Positions 17,684 through 26,184 of a stretch of DNA of 64,000 nt are shown piece by piece. The translations under genes and the position numbers were made by a program. A model generated the notes under the pieces. It saw nothing but the letters and a program-made list of their open reading frames with translations. It ran no database searches and was not told the DNA's origin. This DNA comes from Acetatifactor sp. (lineage in GTDB: Bacteria > Bacillota > Clostridia > Lachnospirales > Lachnospiraceae). Position 1 is the stretch's first letter. Every line of letters starts with the position of its first letter. The stretch lies in contig JAEEVF010000002.1 in assembly GCA_016290775.1 (NCBI GenBank), positions 186,001-250,000 of the forward strand, in the 5' to 3' direction.

Positions 17684-18145
17684 ATGTTAGCAGTTGGCAC
17701 AAAGGCGCCGGCGTTCACGCTGCCGGATCAGAACGGAAAAATGCATTCACTCAAGGATTATAAGGGGAAGAAGGTGATCCTCTACTTTTATCCGAAGGAT
17801 AACACCTCGGGCTGCACGAAGCAGGCCTGCGGCTTTTCCGACAGGAACCCACAGTTTACCGAGAAGGGTGCCGTGGTGCTGGGCGTCAGCAAGGACAGCG
17901 TGGCATCCCACAAGAAATTTGAGGAAAACTATGGCCTAAAGTTCACTTTGCTCTCGGACCCTGAGCGCAAAGTCATCGAAGCCTATGACGTCTGGAAAGA
18001 GAAGAAAAACTACGGCAAGGTTTCCATGGGCGTGGTGCGCACGACCTATCTGATCGACGAAAAAGGGATCATCATCCGTGCCAACGACAAGGTCAAGGCA
18101 GCTGACGACCCCGAGAAAATGCTGACAGAACTGTCGGAGGCCTAG
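17684..18145 (+). CDS. bcp: Thioredoxin-dependent thiol peroxidase (peroxiredoxin, BCP family)
   Basis: A 153-residue peroxiredoxin with peroxidatic Cys44 and likely resolving Cys49 in NTSGCTKQAC, the atypical 2-Cys BCP pattern. It begins with the family GxxAPxFxLPDQNG motif. It reduces hydrogen and organic peroxides with electrons from thioredoxin in the cytoplasm. GAGGAGGGAT precedes the ATG. The next gene starts at the base after its stop, so the two are coupled. Confidence 0.93.
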   Translation: MLAVGTKAPAFTLPDQNGKMHSLKDYKGKKVILYFYPKDNTSGCTKQACGFSDRNPQFTEKGAVVLGVSKDSVASHKKFEENYGLKFTLLSDPERKVIEAYDVWKEKKNYGKVSMGVVRTTYLIDEKGIIIRANDKVKAADDPEKMLTELSEA

Positions 18146-19000
18146 ATGCAGAACGAGGAAATGATTGGAACAAACAAAAAAATCACCGAGACCAACGAGA
18201 AAATCACCGAGATCAACGAGATGACCACAGAAGCGAACGAAAAGATCATCGAGACCAACAAAAATTACTGGGATGAGCATGCGGACCTGTGGTTTGGGAC
18301 GACGGCGCTTCCCGTTTACGGCGTTCATTTTCCGACGGAAGATGACCTACATTTATTCGGCGAGGTCCGCGGCAAGAAAATGCTGGAGATCTGCTGCGGC
18401 AGCGGACATTCGCTCCTTTACAATGCGCAAAAAGGCGCGGGAGAGCTCTGGGGCATCGACCTTTCGCAAAAGCAATTGGACAACGCGACAAAGCTGCTCA
18501 AAGACCATGGATACACGGCAAACCTACAATGCGCGAAAATGGAAGACGAATTGAACGTTCCAAAGGATTATTTTGACTATGTCTATTCCATCTACGGCAT
18601 TGGCTGGACGACGGACCTGCAGGGCACGTTTGACAAAATCGCGTCCTACCTGAAAAAGGACGGCATCTTCATATTCAGCTGGCATCACACGCTCAATTAC
18701 TGCATCGCCTGGTCCTGCGAGGAAAGAAAAGACCTATTTATCGACGACAAGCCTGTGATGATGAAGAGTTATTTCGACGAATCCTATTTCAAAATGCCCG
18801 TGCACGACAGCGAGATCATCCTGCGCAATCGCAAGATGTCAACATATGTGAATGCCCTGGCCAAAGCGGGGTTTGTCATTGAGCAGCTTGTGGAAGAGAG
18901 CGACGATGCCTCGCGAAATGCAAGAGGCGACCTGGATCTCAAGACCCGAAAGGCGCAGATGCTGCCGCTTTCGTTTTGTATCAAGGCAAGAAAATTATGA
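18146..19000 (+). CDS. SAM-dependent methyltransferase with a heptad-repeat N-terminus
   Basis: A 284-residue protein. Motif I of class I methyltransferases is LEICCGSGHSL, followed by ELWGIDLSQKQL and a motif IV-like region DYFDYVYSIYGIGW. The fold is that of small-molecule methyltransferases; the substrate is unknown. Residues 9-41 are four-and-a-half copies of a 7-residue unit (TNEKITE and variants) that would form a short helix. Directly abuts bcp. Confidence 0.85.
   Translation: MQNEEMIGTNKKITETNEKITEINEMTTEANEKIIETNKNYWDEHADLWFGTTALPVYGVHFPTEDDLHLFGEVRGKKMLEICCGSGHSLLYNAQKGAGELWGIDLSQKQLDNATKLLKDHGYTANLQCAKMEDELNVPKDYFDYVYSIYGIGWTTDLQGTFDKIASYLKKDGIFIFSWHHTLNYCIAWSCEERKDLFIDDKPVMMKSYFDESYFKMPVHDSEIILRNRKMSTYVNALAKAGFVIEQLVEESDDASRNARGDLDLKTRKAQMLPLSFCIKARKL
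18170..18268. repeat. 21-bp tandem repeat inside the methyltransferase gene
   Basis: Four full copies and part of a fifth of a 21-base unit (ACCAACGAGAAAATCACCGAG and variants), in frame, at 18170, 18191, 18212, 18233 and 18254. Each encodes seven residues such as TNEKITE. Copy number could change by slippage without breaking the frame. Confidence 0.85.
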
Positions 19001-19041
19001 CAATCATAAATGAAAAACAAAGGAATGAAAGGCATATCCAG

Positions 19042-19542
19042 ATGTTTAAGAAAGTAGTATTAGTAATTGTATGTTGCCTGGCCTTGGGGCTGGCGGCATG
19101 TGGAACGGAAGACAAAAAGGAAAGCGGATCGCCCATTCAGGGAGAGCCCATCGCCGAGAGTACCGGAAAAGCGGGGGAGAACGCTGGGGAAGAGAAAGCA
19201 GCAGCGACCGCATCAGAAGAAAGTTCGGCATCGTCCTCGGAAGCGACTCAGGCGACCGCCATCACGGAGGAGCAGGCGCTGGAGGCGATCAAGAACTACT
19301 GCATCCTTCAAAATCCGCAGTTAAAGGAAATGATGGAATCGGGAGACCAGTCGTTTTACTGGGCTTCGACCATGAATGAGAAAGGCGAGATCGTGATCCT
19401 GTACAGGTCCTACACGGCCGCACAGATCCGTTATTATATCGATCCGAACACCGGCGATACCTATGTCACGGAGTTCGTTCCCGGGATCACCGACGAGGAA
19501 GAGCAGACGGAAGAAACCTTTAACGTAAAGGATTATATGTAG
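19042..19542 (+). CDS. Putative lipoprotein
   Basis: A 166-residue exported protein. Signal peptide MFKKVVLVIVCCLALGLAACG has lipobox LAAC. A low-complexity Glu/Ser/Ala linker (about 25-70) leads to a small domain of 90 residues (AIKNYCILQNPQLKEMM, YYIDPNTGDTYVTEFVPGI), possibly PepSY-like or cystatin-like in outline but not assigned. Start 19042 chosen because it gives a clean signal peptide with GAAAGG upstream; an in-frame ATG at 18997 would add a charged leader. Confidence 0.78.
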   Translation: MFKKVVLVIVCCLALGLAACGTEDKKESGSPIQGEPIAESTGKAGENAGEEKAAATASEESSASSSEATQATAITEEQALEAIKNYCILQNPQLKEMMESGDQSFYWASTMNEKGEIVILYRSYTAAQIRYYIDPNTGDTYVTEFVPGITDEEEQTEETFNVKDYM

Positions 19543-19587
19543 TTCAAAAATTTCACCAGAAAGGAAGAAATTTTGCCGGTTTTATGT

Positions 19588-19661
19588 TATAATCATATAT
19601 TGAGCATGTAATACCATGGCGGGTTCATCTCCCGCCATTTTTCGCATGCGCACGTGTGCGC
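19588..19661 (+). promoter_or_regulatory. Promoter and short hairpin leader ahead of the histidine kinase
   Basis: An extended -10 box (TGT then TATAAT, 19588-19593) would start a transcript near 19600. It runs almost at once into ATGGCGGG-TTCATCT-CCCGCCAT with a T-run (19616-19642), then a second hairpin GCGCAC-GT-GTGCGC (19648-19661). The first is terminator-shaped yet lies before the kinase gene, so it may attenuate it; alternatively it ends the transcript of the lipoprotein gene. Confidence 0.5.
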
Positions 19662-19717
19662 CGGCCAGTGCTAAAAGCTCGGCGCGCCCGAATTTTGACT
19701 TGCGAGGACTTTTTTTG

Positions 19718-22612
19718 ATGAAAAAACGCAGCTTTTTTGACATATGCACCCTGATCACCAAGTTGATCTTTGGCTGCATGATCCTGTTGGCCATCACTTT
19801 ACTCGTGGTTTATGCGATCCACGACAAGGGTGGAGGCATCAAGATCGACGAGATCACGTACATTGAGCATTGGACCGTGAAGGACGGCGACGGCCGCACC
19901 TTCGAAACCGGCAGAAGCTACTTCGCGGAGAAGGAATATGATAAGGACTTCACCATCATTGCCACGCTGCCGGCCCGCATCGAGGAAAATGTATTTCTGT
20001 GCTTTCCAACGGGCAAGAACCTTTCGGTATATATAGGCGACGAGCTTCGTTACACGTACGATGAGATCAAAGACATAAAGCTTCCCGGCGGCGCGGTAAA
20101 GCGCTTCTTCCTTTTGATCCCGCTATCACCCGCGGATTCCGGCGCGCAGCTTCGCCTTGAGCGAGATGCCACGACCAAGAACGGCCAAGTCGTTCCCGTC
20201 ACCTTCGTCGGAACGCAGGGCGCGATCTACGCCCATATGATGCATGAATATGGCCTGACCTTCATGCTTGCGGAAGTGATCCAGATCTTTTCCGCGATCG
20301 TGGTGCTTGTGGGCGTGGCCCTGAGCATTATGTACCGTCGCAGGATCAACATGCTTTACGGCGCGCTCGGCATCTTTGTCGTTGCGTCCTGGGTTGTCGT
20401 GGATTCCTTCCTGTTCCCGTTCATTTTCGGGCATTATCACATTGACGGCGTCGTCAGCTACATGTTATCGCTGATGATCCCCTTTGGTCCTGCAATCTAC
20501 ATGAATGCCATCCAGCACGGACGGCATCAAAAGAGCATGATGGCAATCTTCCTGATTGCGAGCGCAAACGCCATCCTTTGGCCAATCCTGCATTTTACGG
20601 GCATTTTCCCGTTCTATGAAGCACTGTCCTACATCAACGTTTTCCAAGCCGTTGAAGCACTCATGGGCTTCTTTATCATGATTGCGGACATTGTGAGAGG
20701 GAAGGCGAAAGAATATAAATATACTGCCATCGGATTTGTGGGATTCATCCTTTGCGGCCTTTACGAAGTCATCAGCTTCTTGTTCTTTTCACCGCAGCAG
20801 GAAGAACTGCCGATGGTTGTCGGACTTGCCGTTTTCCTTGTATTCGTAGTCATCCAGCAGGTGGAGGACCTTCGCAAGACCTATGCGGAAAAGCAGCACG
20901 CGGTGGATCTGTCGCAGGCAAAATCCAGGTTCCTCGCGAGCATGTCGCATGAGATCCGCACGCCGATCAATTCGATCCTCGGCATGAATGAAATGATCCT
21001 TCGCGAGAACAAGGACAAGGTCATCGAGGAATATGCCCAGACCATAAGGAGCTCCGGGAATATGCTTTTGATGCTCGTGAATGACGTGCTGGACTTCTCC
21101 AGGATCGAGGCGGGAAAGCTGGAGATCAACGAGACGAAGTTCCGTCTCTCCGACGTGCTGCACGACGTGATCTCCCTTTGCAAGGAGCGCGCCCAGGAAA
21201 AATCGCTTGATTTCCAGGTGGAGATCGAGCCTGACGTTCCAAGTGGCCTGATCAGTGACGAATTCCGCATCCGCCAGATTTTGGTGAACTTACTGAGCAA
21301 TGCGGTGAAATATACCGACAAAGGGAGCGTGAAGCTCACGGTCGGCGCAGGGTCCGTCAACAAGGCGGAGACTCAGGTCTTCTTCAACGTGAAGGACACG
21401 GGACGCGGCATCCGCGAGGAAGATCAGAAATCCCTCTTTGACGCCTTCACCCGCGCGGACCTTGCAAAGAACAGCAGCATTGAAGGCACGGGCCTTGGCC
21501 TTGCCATCGTGCACAGCATCGTGACTTCCATGCACGGCACGATCATCGTGCACAGTGAATATGGCGTCGGATCGACCTTCATCGTGGCGCTCAACATGCA
21601 GGTGACGGACCCCACGCCCCTTACGAAGGAAGCGCTGGAGATGCGTAGTCAGGACCATTCCCATGAGGCAAAGTGTGATTATGTCGCGCCCACCGCATCG
21701 ATCCTTGCCGTGGACGACAACCAGTCGAATCTTACGATCGCAAGGCTGTTCCTGAAGAGGACCAAGGTGCAGACGGACTTTTGCGACAGTGGCGAAAAGG
21801 CCATTCAGAAGTGCAAGGAGAAGAAGTACGATCTGATCCTTCTAGATCATATGATGCCGCATCCCGACGGCGTGGAGACTTTCCATCACGTCAGGGAGGA
21901 CGCGGATTCGCGCAATAAGGAGACGCCCGTGATCGTGCTGACGGCGAATGCCGTGGCCGGCAGCAGGCAAAAGTATTTGGAGATCGGTTTTGAGGATTAT
22001 CTGACCAAGCCCCTGGACAGCCATTTGCTGGAGCAGACCATCAAGAAGTTCCTGCCCAAGGACAAGATCCAGCCGGCATATTCTCCCGACCACCCCGCAG
22101 AGGGTCTGACGGGAAGCCTGGTCGCTACTCCGACCATGAGCCTTGCAGGGAATGTGATTGAGAGTGCGAAGCTGACTGGCACCAGAGACGATGCACAGGC
22201 TGATACCGAAGACGAGCCTTTGGAGTTCTACCCGGAAGGGGAGGACGAAGGCGCAGATGACGCAGACCTTTTCAAAAAGATCTGTGCCATCGAGGGCCTT
22301 GACGTGAAAGTGCTCATGACGCATTGCTCAGACGATGAGTCCATCGCGGCGGAGATTCTCTCAGACATCGCCAAAGAAGGCGCAGGCCGCTGTGAAAGAA
22401 TGCGGAAAGCCTTAGCTGACAAGGACTATGCGGCATATGGCATCGACGCCCACGCGATCAAGGGCCTTATGGCGACTATTGGCCTTATGGACCTTTCCGA
22501 GCGTGCAAAGCAGCAGGAATTTGCCGCGAAGGAAGGCAACGTTGAACTCATTGAAAAGGACGGAGAGGGCATGATCCTCGCCTACGAAGAGCTGTGCAGG
22601 AAATTGAAATAG
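19718..22612 (+). CDS. Hybrid sensor histidine kinase (HisKA-HATPase-REC-Hpt)
   Basis: A 964-residue phosphorelay protein. Order: a membrane helix (about 8-35), an outer beta-rich domain to about 170, then seven or so helices (175-390) like the 7TM diverse-intracellular module. HisKA follows with His411 (MSHEIRTPIN), then the HATPase (NLLSNAVKYT, DTGRGIREED, GTGLGLAIV), a receiver with Asp710 (LLDHMMPHPDG), and a C-terminal Hpt with His912 (DAHAIKGLM). Phosphate should pass His411-Asp710-His912 and on to an unknown regulator elsewhere. Start 19718 follows GAGGA; an upstream in-frame ATG at 19616 lies inside a hairpin. Confidence 0.92.
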   Translation: MKKRSFFDICTLITKLIFGCMILLAITLLVVYAIHDKGGGIKIDEITYIEHWTVKDGDGRTFETGRSYFAEKEYDKDFTIIATLPARIEENVFLCFPTGKNLSVYIGDELRYTYDEIKDIKLPGGAVKRFFLLIPLSPADSGAQLRLERDATTKNGQVVPVTFVGTQGAIYAHMMHEYGLTFMLAEVIQIFSAIVVLVGVALSIMYRRRINMLYGALGIFVVASWVVVDSFLFPFIFGHYHIDGVVSYMLSLMIPFGPAIYMNAIQHGRHQKSMMAIFLIASANAILWPILHFTGIFPFYEALSYINVFQAVEALMGFFIMIADIVRGKAKEYKYTAIGFVGFILCGLYEVISFLFFSPQQEELPMVVGLAVFLVFVVIQQVEDLRKTYAEKQHAVDLSQAKSRFLASMSHEIRTPINSILGMNEMILRENKDKVIEEYAQTIRSSGNMLLMLVNDVLDFSRIEAGKLEINETKFRLSDVLHDVISLCKERAQEKSLDFQVEIEPDVPSGLISDEFRIRQILVNLLSNAVKYTDKGSVKLTVGAGSVNKAETQVFFNVKDTGRGIREEDQKSLFDAFTRADLAKNSSIEGTGLGLAIVHSIVTSMHGTIIVHSEYGVGSTFIVALNMQVTDPTPLTKEALEMRSQDHSHEAKCDYVAPTASILAVDDNQSNLTIARLFLKRTKVQTDFCDSGEKAIQKCKEKKYDLILLDHMMPHPDGVETFHHVREDADSRNKETPVIVLTANAVAGSRQKYLEIGFEDYLTKPLDSHLLEQTIKKFLPKDKIQPAYSPDHPAEGLTGSLVATPTMSLAGNVIESAKLTGTRDDAQADTEDEPLEFYPEGEDEGADDADLFKKICAIEGLDVKVLMTHCSDDESIAAEILSDIAKEGAGRCERMRKALADKDYAAYGIDAHAIKGLMATIGLMDLSERAKQQEFAAKEGNVELIEKDGEGMILAYEELCRKLK

Positions 22613-22645
22613 CGAAAAACTGAAATAACGAAAAACTGAAATAAC
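22605..22645. repeat. 16-bp tandem repeat at the 3' end of the kinase gene
   Basis: TGAAATAACGAAAAAC occurs as units at 22605, 22621 and, partly, 22637. The first unit contains the kinase stop codon and the others copy it downstream. Confidence 0.75.
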
Positions 22646-22719
22646 AACAAGCAAAGAGGGCAAGCAAAGGAAGAACACAAAAACAATTAACAAATTCAAG
22701 TGACAAGGAGGCGGAAGCG

Positions 22720-23625
22720 ATGGAAAGAGAAGTACAAGCGTATCTGTTCGGCCAGATCCTGGGAACTCATTCTTTTTTGCTGAAGGACGGGTTTCTGAAA
22801 CCAGATGAATACTCTGAGATCGGAGAGCAATATTTCCTCCCGGGCGGCGAGACCGGAACGGCCGCAACGGTGCTGGATTCCCTTGGTATATCCGTTCGCA
22901 TGGACGGCACGTTTCTCGGGACGCAGGTAGCTCCGATGCTCAAGGCGTTTTACGAAAACAAGAACGTGGACCTTTCTCCCATGAGCATCATGGATGATGA
23001 CAATGGTGTCATGGATTACGTCGTGATCGCAGGCCTTGTGCGTTCGCCCATGGGGCATTTCCAGACGCTGTTTTCCAGCGGAAAGCGCTGGTGGAGCGTG
23101 CCCCGCGTGGAGGACATCGCAGGCTGTCAGGTTGCCGCCATCGATCCCTTCTTTGGTGAGGAGACCCTGCTTGCCGCGGAGATCTGCGTAAAGCTTGGCA
23201 TCCCGTACGTGACCATCGACGCACCGCATGAAACCTATCTGCATCAGCATGCGGCGATCAACGTGGTTTCGAAGGAATGTGCCGGAAGTCATTATCAGGG
23301 CATGGCGCCTGAGGCCGTAATGGAGCTGATGATGCAGAATTCCAATGGCCTTACGATCCTCACCCAGGGCGGCGGCGAGATGCTGTATGGCAGAAAGGGC
23401 GGGCCTCTGCACCGCAGAAAGCCTTTTGACGTAGTGGTTCGCAGCACCCTTGGCGCTGGCGATACCTTCAAGGCAGGCTGTGTATTTGCACTGCTTCATG
23501 ACATGCCTGACGACGATATCGTGCGCTTTGCAAGCGCATGCTCCGCCGTTGCGATCTCAAGGTTCCCGCTCCCTTTGAATCCGCCAAAGCTTGAAGAGGT
23601 GGAGGAGATCCTTGCGAGAGGGTAA
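22720..23625 (+). CDS. PfkB-family carbohydrate kinase
   Basis: A 301-residue kinase with PfkB signature 2 near the C-terminus (STLGAGDTFKAG, with Asp as the catalytic base) and the early glycine pair PGGETGTAATVL. Members phosphorylate sugars or nucleosides. The substrate cannot be read from sequence. It stands alone between the histidine kinase and the EAL protein. AAGGAGGCGG lies before the ATG. Confidence 0.88.
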   Translation: MEREVQAYLFGQILGTHSFLLKDGFLKPDEYSEIGEQYFLPGGETGTAATVLDSLGISVRMDGTFLGTQVAPMLKAFYENKNVDLSPMSIMDDDNGVMDYVVIAGLVRSPMGHFQTLFSSGKRWWSVPRVEDIAGCQVAAIDPFFGEETLLAAEICVKLGIPYVTIDAPHETYLHQHAAINVVSKECAGSHYQGMAPEAVMELMMQNSNGLTILTQGGGEMLYGRKGGPLHRRKPFDVVVRSTLGAGDTFKAGCVFALLHDMPDDDIVRFASACSAVAISRFPLPLNPPKLEEVEEILARG

Positions 23626-23627
23626 TC

Positions 23628-23656
23628 CTGGCATGGGCTGAAAAATATGCTATAAT
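23628..23656 (+). promoter_or_regulatory. Promoter of the EAL-protein/DNA methyltransferase operon
   Basis: CTGGCA (23628-23633), a 17-base spacer and TATAAT (23651-23656), with TG one base before the -10 box (extended -10). It lies 66 bases ahead of the EAL gene. Confidence 0.65.
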
Positions 23657-23721
23657 GAATTGTTACGTGTTTGCTTGTATTCGGGGGAATATTAAGAATA
23701 AACAAGTAAGGAATGATTTCA

Positions 23722-26184
23722 ATGGCAAGAAAAAGCAGTAGGGAAAAACAATTTCGGATCGTAAAGAAGAACCGCACGGGGCTATCGCTGGCGATGGTTG
23801 CGTTTTTGTTTGGCGTGATCACGGCGTGCATCCTGCTCACAGTATTAATGTTCTTTATCATCGTTGTGGACATAAAATTTAGGGATGAGAGCGAAAGGGT
23901 AGAATTTTTGGCCAAGGTTTATGAAAAAGGCGTGGCTGCAAATGAGGACCCCAAGAAGAACGTTGCGCTGAATGATCAGATGTTTTCCGTCTTGGATGCT
24001 GACGGCAACATGATCATCGAACATGGCGTCAATCTGACGAGTTTGACCCCAAAAAAGCTTTACACAAATTCTGCAACAGTCCCTTATCAGGTTTATGTTA
24101 ACGACGAGTTCTTTTTTAATTTGCGTGATGAGAATGATCCTTCCGTCATCACACTCGGGTACGGACAAATATTCAAAGACATAGTGAAAAACTATTATAG
24201 TGACACCGAGACCGAGGCGAATGCTCTGGAGGAAGAGTGGGATCTGGAGAACATGACCGACGAAGAGATCCAGGAGTTGGGAATGCGCGAGGTCTGGGCA
24301 AGCTACGATTACGACATGGCGAGCTATCCCATCTGGTTTTCCGTTCCGGTCCTTGACGGAAAGGAAACCTTCATCAGTCTTTCACGGATCTCGCTTCGCA
24401 TGTCTGACGTGATTGTCATGTTTATAACGGTATTCGTGGTTCTTGGTTTTCTTTTATTGCTTGTGGTCATTCTGATCGTTCATCTCATCCGGAATGCGGC
24501 TCGCCAAAAGAAGGTCATCAACACCTTCCTGACGGATCCGGTGACGAAGGGGCACAACTGGACATGGTTCTTGCTTCGCCAGGAGCCGATCCTGAGGCGC
24601 TCTAGTATGGCAGATAAGAAGATCGCAATCGTCGAGGTCGTATTCATCAACTACCGCAATTTCTGCACCTGCCACTCTCTTTCGGAAGGCGAGCAGATGC
24701 TCTGCAAGGTGAATGACACCATCACGAAAAAACTTGCAAAGGGCGAGGTTTGCGCACACGTTGCGACCTCAAGCTTCGCAGTCTTACTGAAATATCAAAA
24801 CGAGATCGGCCTTCGCGAAAGGCTACGCACCATGATCGAAGACCTCGAAAACATCGACCGCGCGCACAAGTTTGCGTTCCATTTCGGCGTGGATCTGTTG
24901 CCTGTGCAAAAGAACGCTTCGGGGCGCATCGTCCGCAGAAAGAACCTCAACCTGGAGGAGGAATATAACAACGCCTGCACGGCGCGCGCAACGCTTTCGG
25001 GCAGCGACGACTCGCGCATTGCCTTCTTTGACCAAAAGCTCGTGCAGGAGAGAATGTGGGTGGACCAGGTGCACGAGCACCAGGAGCAGGCCATCAAGAA
25101 CGAAGAGTTTGTGGTATATTATCAGCCCAAATATGATCCTCAGACGAAGACGCTTCGCGGCGCTGAGGCGCTGATCCGCTGGAACAGTCCGGAGCTCGGT
25201 TTCATCGCACCCGGCAAGTTCATCCCAATCTTAGAGAAGAACGGTTTCATCACGGAGATAGACCATTATATGATCTCGCACGTGGCAAGGGATCAGAAGG
25301 CTTGGCTGGATCAGGGGCTGAAGTGTGTGCCCGTTTCGGTGAACGTATCTCGCGCGCACTTTATCGAGAGCGACCTTGCGGAGCAGATAAGGCGCATGGT
25401 GGACGAGGCTGGCGCACCGCGTAACATGATCGAGATCGAACTGACGGAGAGTGCCTTCTTTGATGACAAGAACGCGCTGATCAACACCATTCAGAAACTG
25501 AAGGAATATGGCTTCATGGTTTCCATGGACGACTTTGGTGCAGGCTATTCGTCCTTGAATTCCTTGAAGGACATGCCTTTGGACGTGCTCAAGCTCGATG
25601 CGGATTTCTTCCGCGGCGAGACCGAGGGAGGCCGCGGCGAGATCGTGGTTTCGGAGGCCATCAAGCTTGCAAAGAAGCTGAACATGCACACCGTGGCAGA
25701 GGGCGTGGAAGAAAAGGATCAGGTGGAATTCCTTGCAAAGCAAGGCTGCGACATGATCCAAGGGTACTTTTTCTCCGAGCCTTTGCCGAAGGAAAAATAT
25801 GTGGAGAGCATGCGCTCCGGCATTTCCGAAAGGGCAAAGGAGTTTGAACCTGCGGAAAAGAGTGAAAAGCCTTTCGAGGAAAAACCTTTTGAAGAAAAGC
25901 CCTTTGAGGAGAAGCCTTTTGAGGAAAAACCTTTTGAACATAAGGACGTGATAGCGCAGACCAAGGCTGAGGAAGCCCAGCTGAACGCAGCAACAGCGGC
26001 AGCGGCAGCGGCAGATGCAGTAGCGGTAGCAGCGGGTGCGACGGCAACCGCACAGGGAAAGCAGGCGGAGGAACCGCCGGCAGTGACGGAAGAAGGCGCG
26101 CTTGGCAAGGCAGCAATGGAAGCGCAGATGAAGGCAGTAGGACAAGAGGAACATGGATCAGAAGAACAAATCACAACGGAATAA
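23722..26184 (+). CDS. Membrane cyclic-di-GMP phosphodiesterase (degenerate GGDEF, EAL)
   Basis: An 820-residue protein. Membrane helices at about 25-50 and 230-255 bracket an outer sensor domain. A GGDEF-like domain (270-430) has lost its signature (ATSSFAVLL at the active loop), so it is probably regulatory. The EAL domain (435-690) keeps its key residues: Glu482 in AEALIRW, VNVSRAHF, ELTESAFF, MDDFGAGYSSL, LKLDADFF and AEGVEEKDQV. It should hydrolyse c-di-GMP. A five-copy EKPFE repeat and an Ala-rich tail end the chain. Start 23722 follows TAAGGA by 9 bases. The last 32 bases overlap the DNA methyltransferase gene. Confidence 0.9.
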   Translation: MARKSSREKQFRIVKKNRTGLSLAMVAFLFGVITACILLTVLMFFIIVVDIKFRDESERVEFLAKVYEKGVAANEDPKKNVALNDQMFSVLDADGNMIIEHGVNLTSLTPKKLYTNSATVPYQVYVNDEFFFNLRDENDPSVITLGYGQIFKDIVKNYYSDTETEANALEEEWDLENMTDEEIQELGMREVWASYDYDMASYPIWFSVPVLDGKETFISLSRISLRMSDVIVMFITVFVVLGFLLLLVVILIVHLIRNAARQKKVINTFLTDPVTKGHNWTWFLLRQEPILRRSSMADKKIAIVEVVFINYRNFCTCHSLSEGEQMLCKVNDTITKKLAKGEVCAHVATSSFAVLLKYQNEIGLRERLRTMIEDLENIDRAHKFAFHFGVDLLPVQKNASGRIVRRKNLNLEEEYNNACTARATLSGSDDSRIAFFDQKLVQERMWVDQVHEHQEQAIKNEEFVVYYQPKYDPQTKTLRGAEALIRWNSPELGFIAPGKFIPILEKNGFITEIDHYMISHVARDQKAWLDQGLKCVPVSVNVSRAHFIESDLAEQIRRMVDEAGAPRNMIEIELTESAFFDDKNALINTIQKLKEYGFMVSMDDFGAGYSSLNSLKDMPLDVLKLDADFFRGETEGGRGEIVVSEAIKLAKKLNMHTVAEGVEEKDQVEFLAKQGCDMIQGYFFSEPLPKEKYVESMRSGISERAKEFEPAEKSEKPFEEKPFEEKPFEEKPFEEKPFEHKDVIAQTKAEEAQLNAATAAAAAADAVAVAAGATATAQGKQAEEPPAVTEEGALGKAAMEAQMKAVGQEEHGSEEQITTE
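25864..25938. repeat. 15-bp tandem repeat coding for EKPFE units
   Basis: Five in-frame copies of a 15-base unit (GAAAAGCCTTTTGAG and variants) encode Glu-Lys-Pro-Phe-Glu, between the EAL domain and the Ala-rich tail. The variants differ mostly at third positions, so the protein repeat seems kept by selection. Confidence 0.88.
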
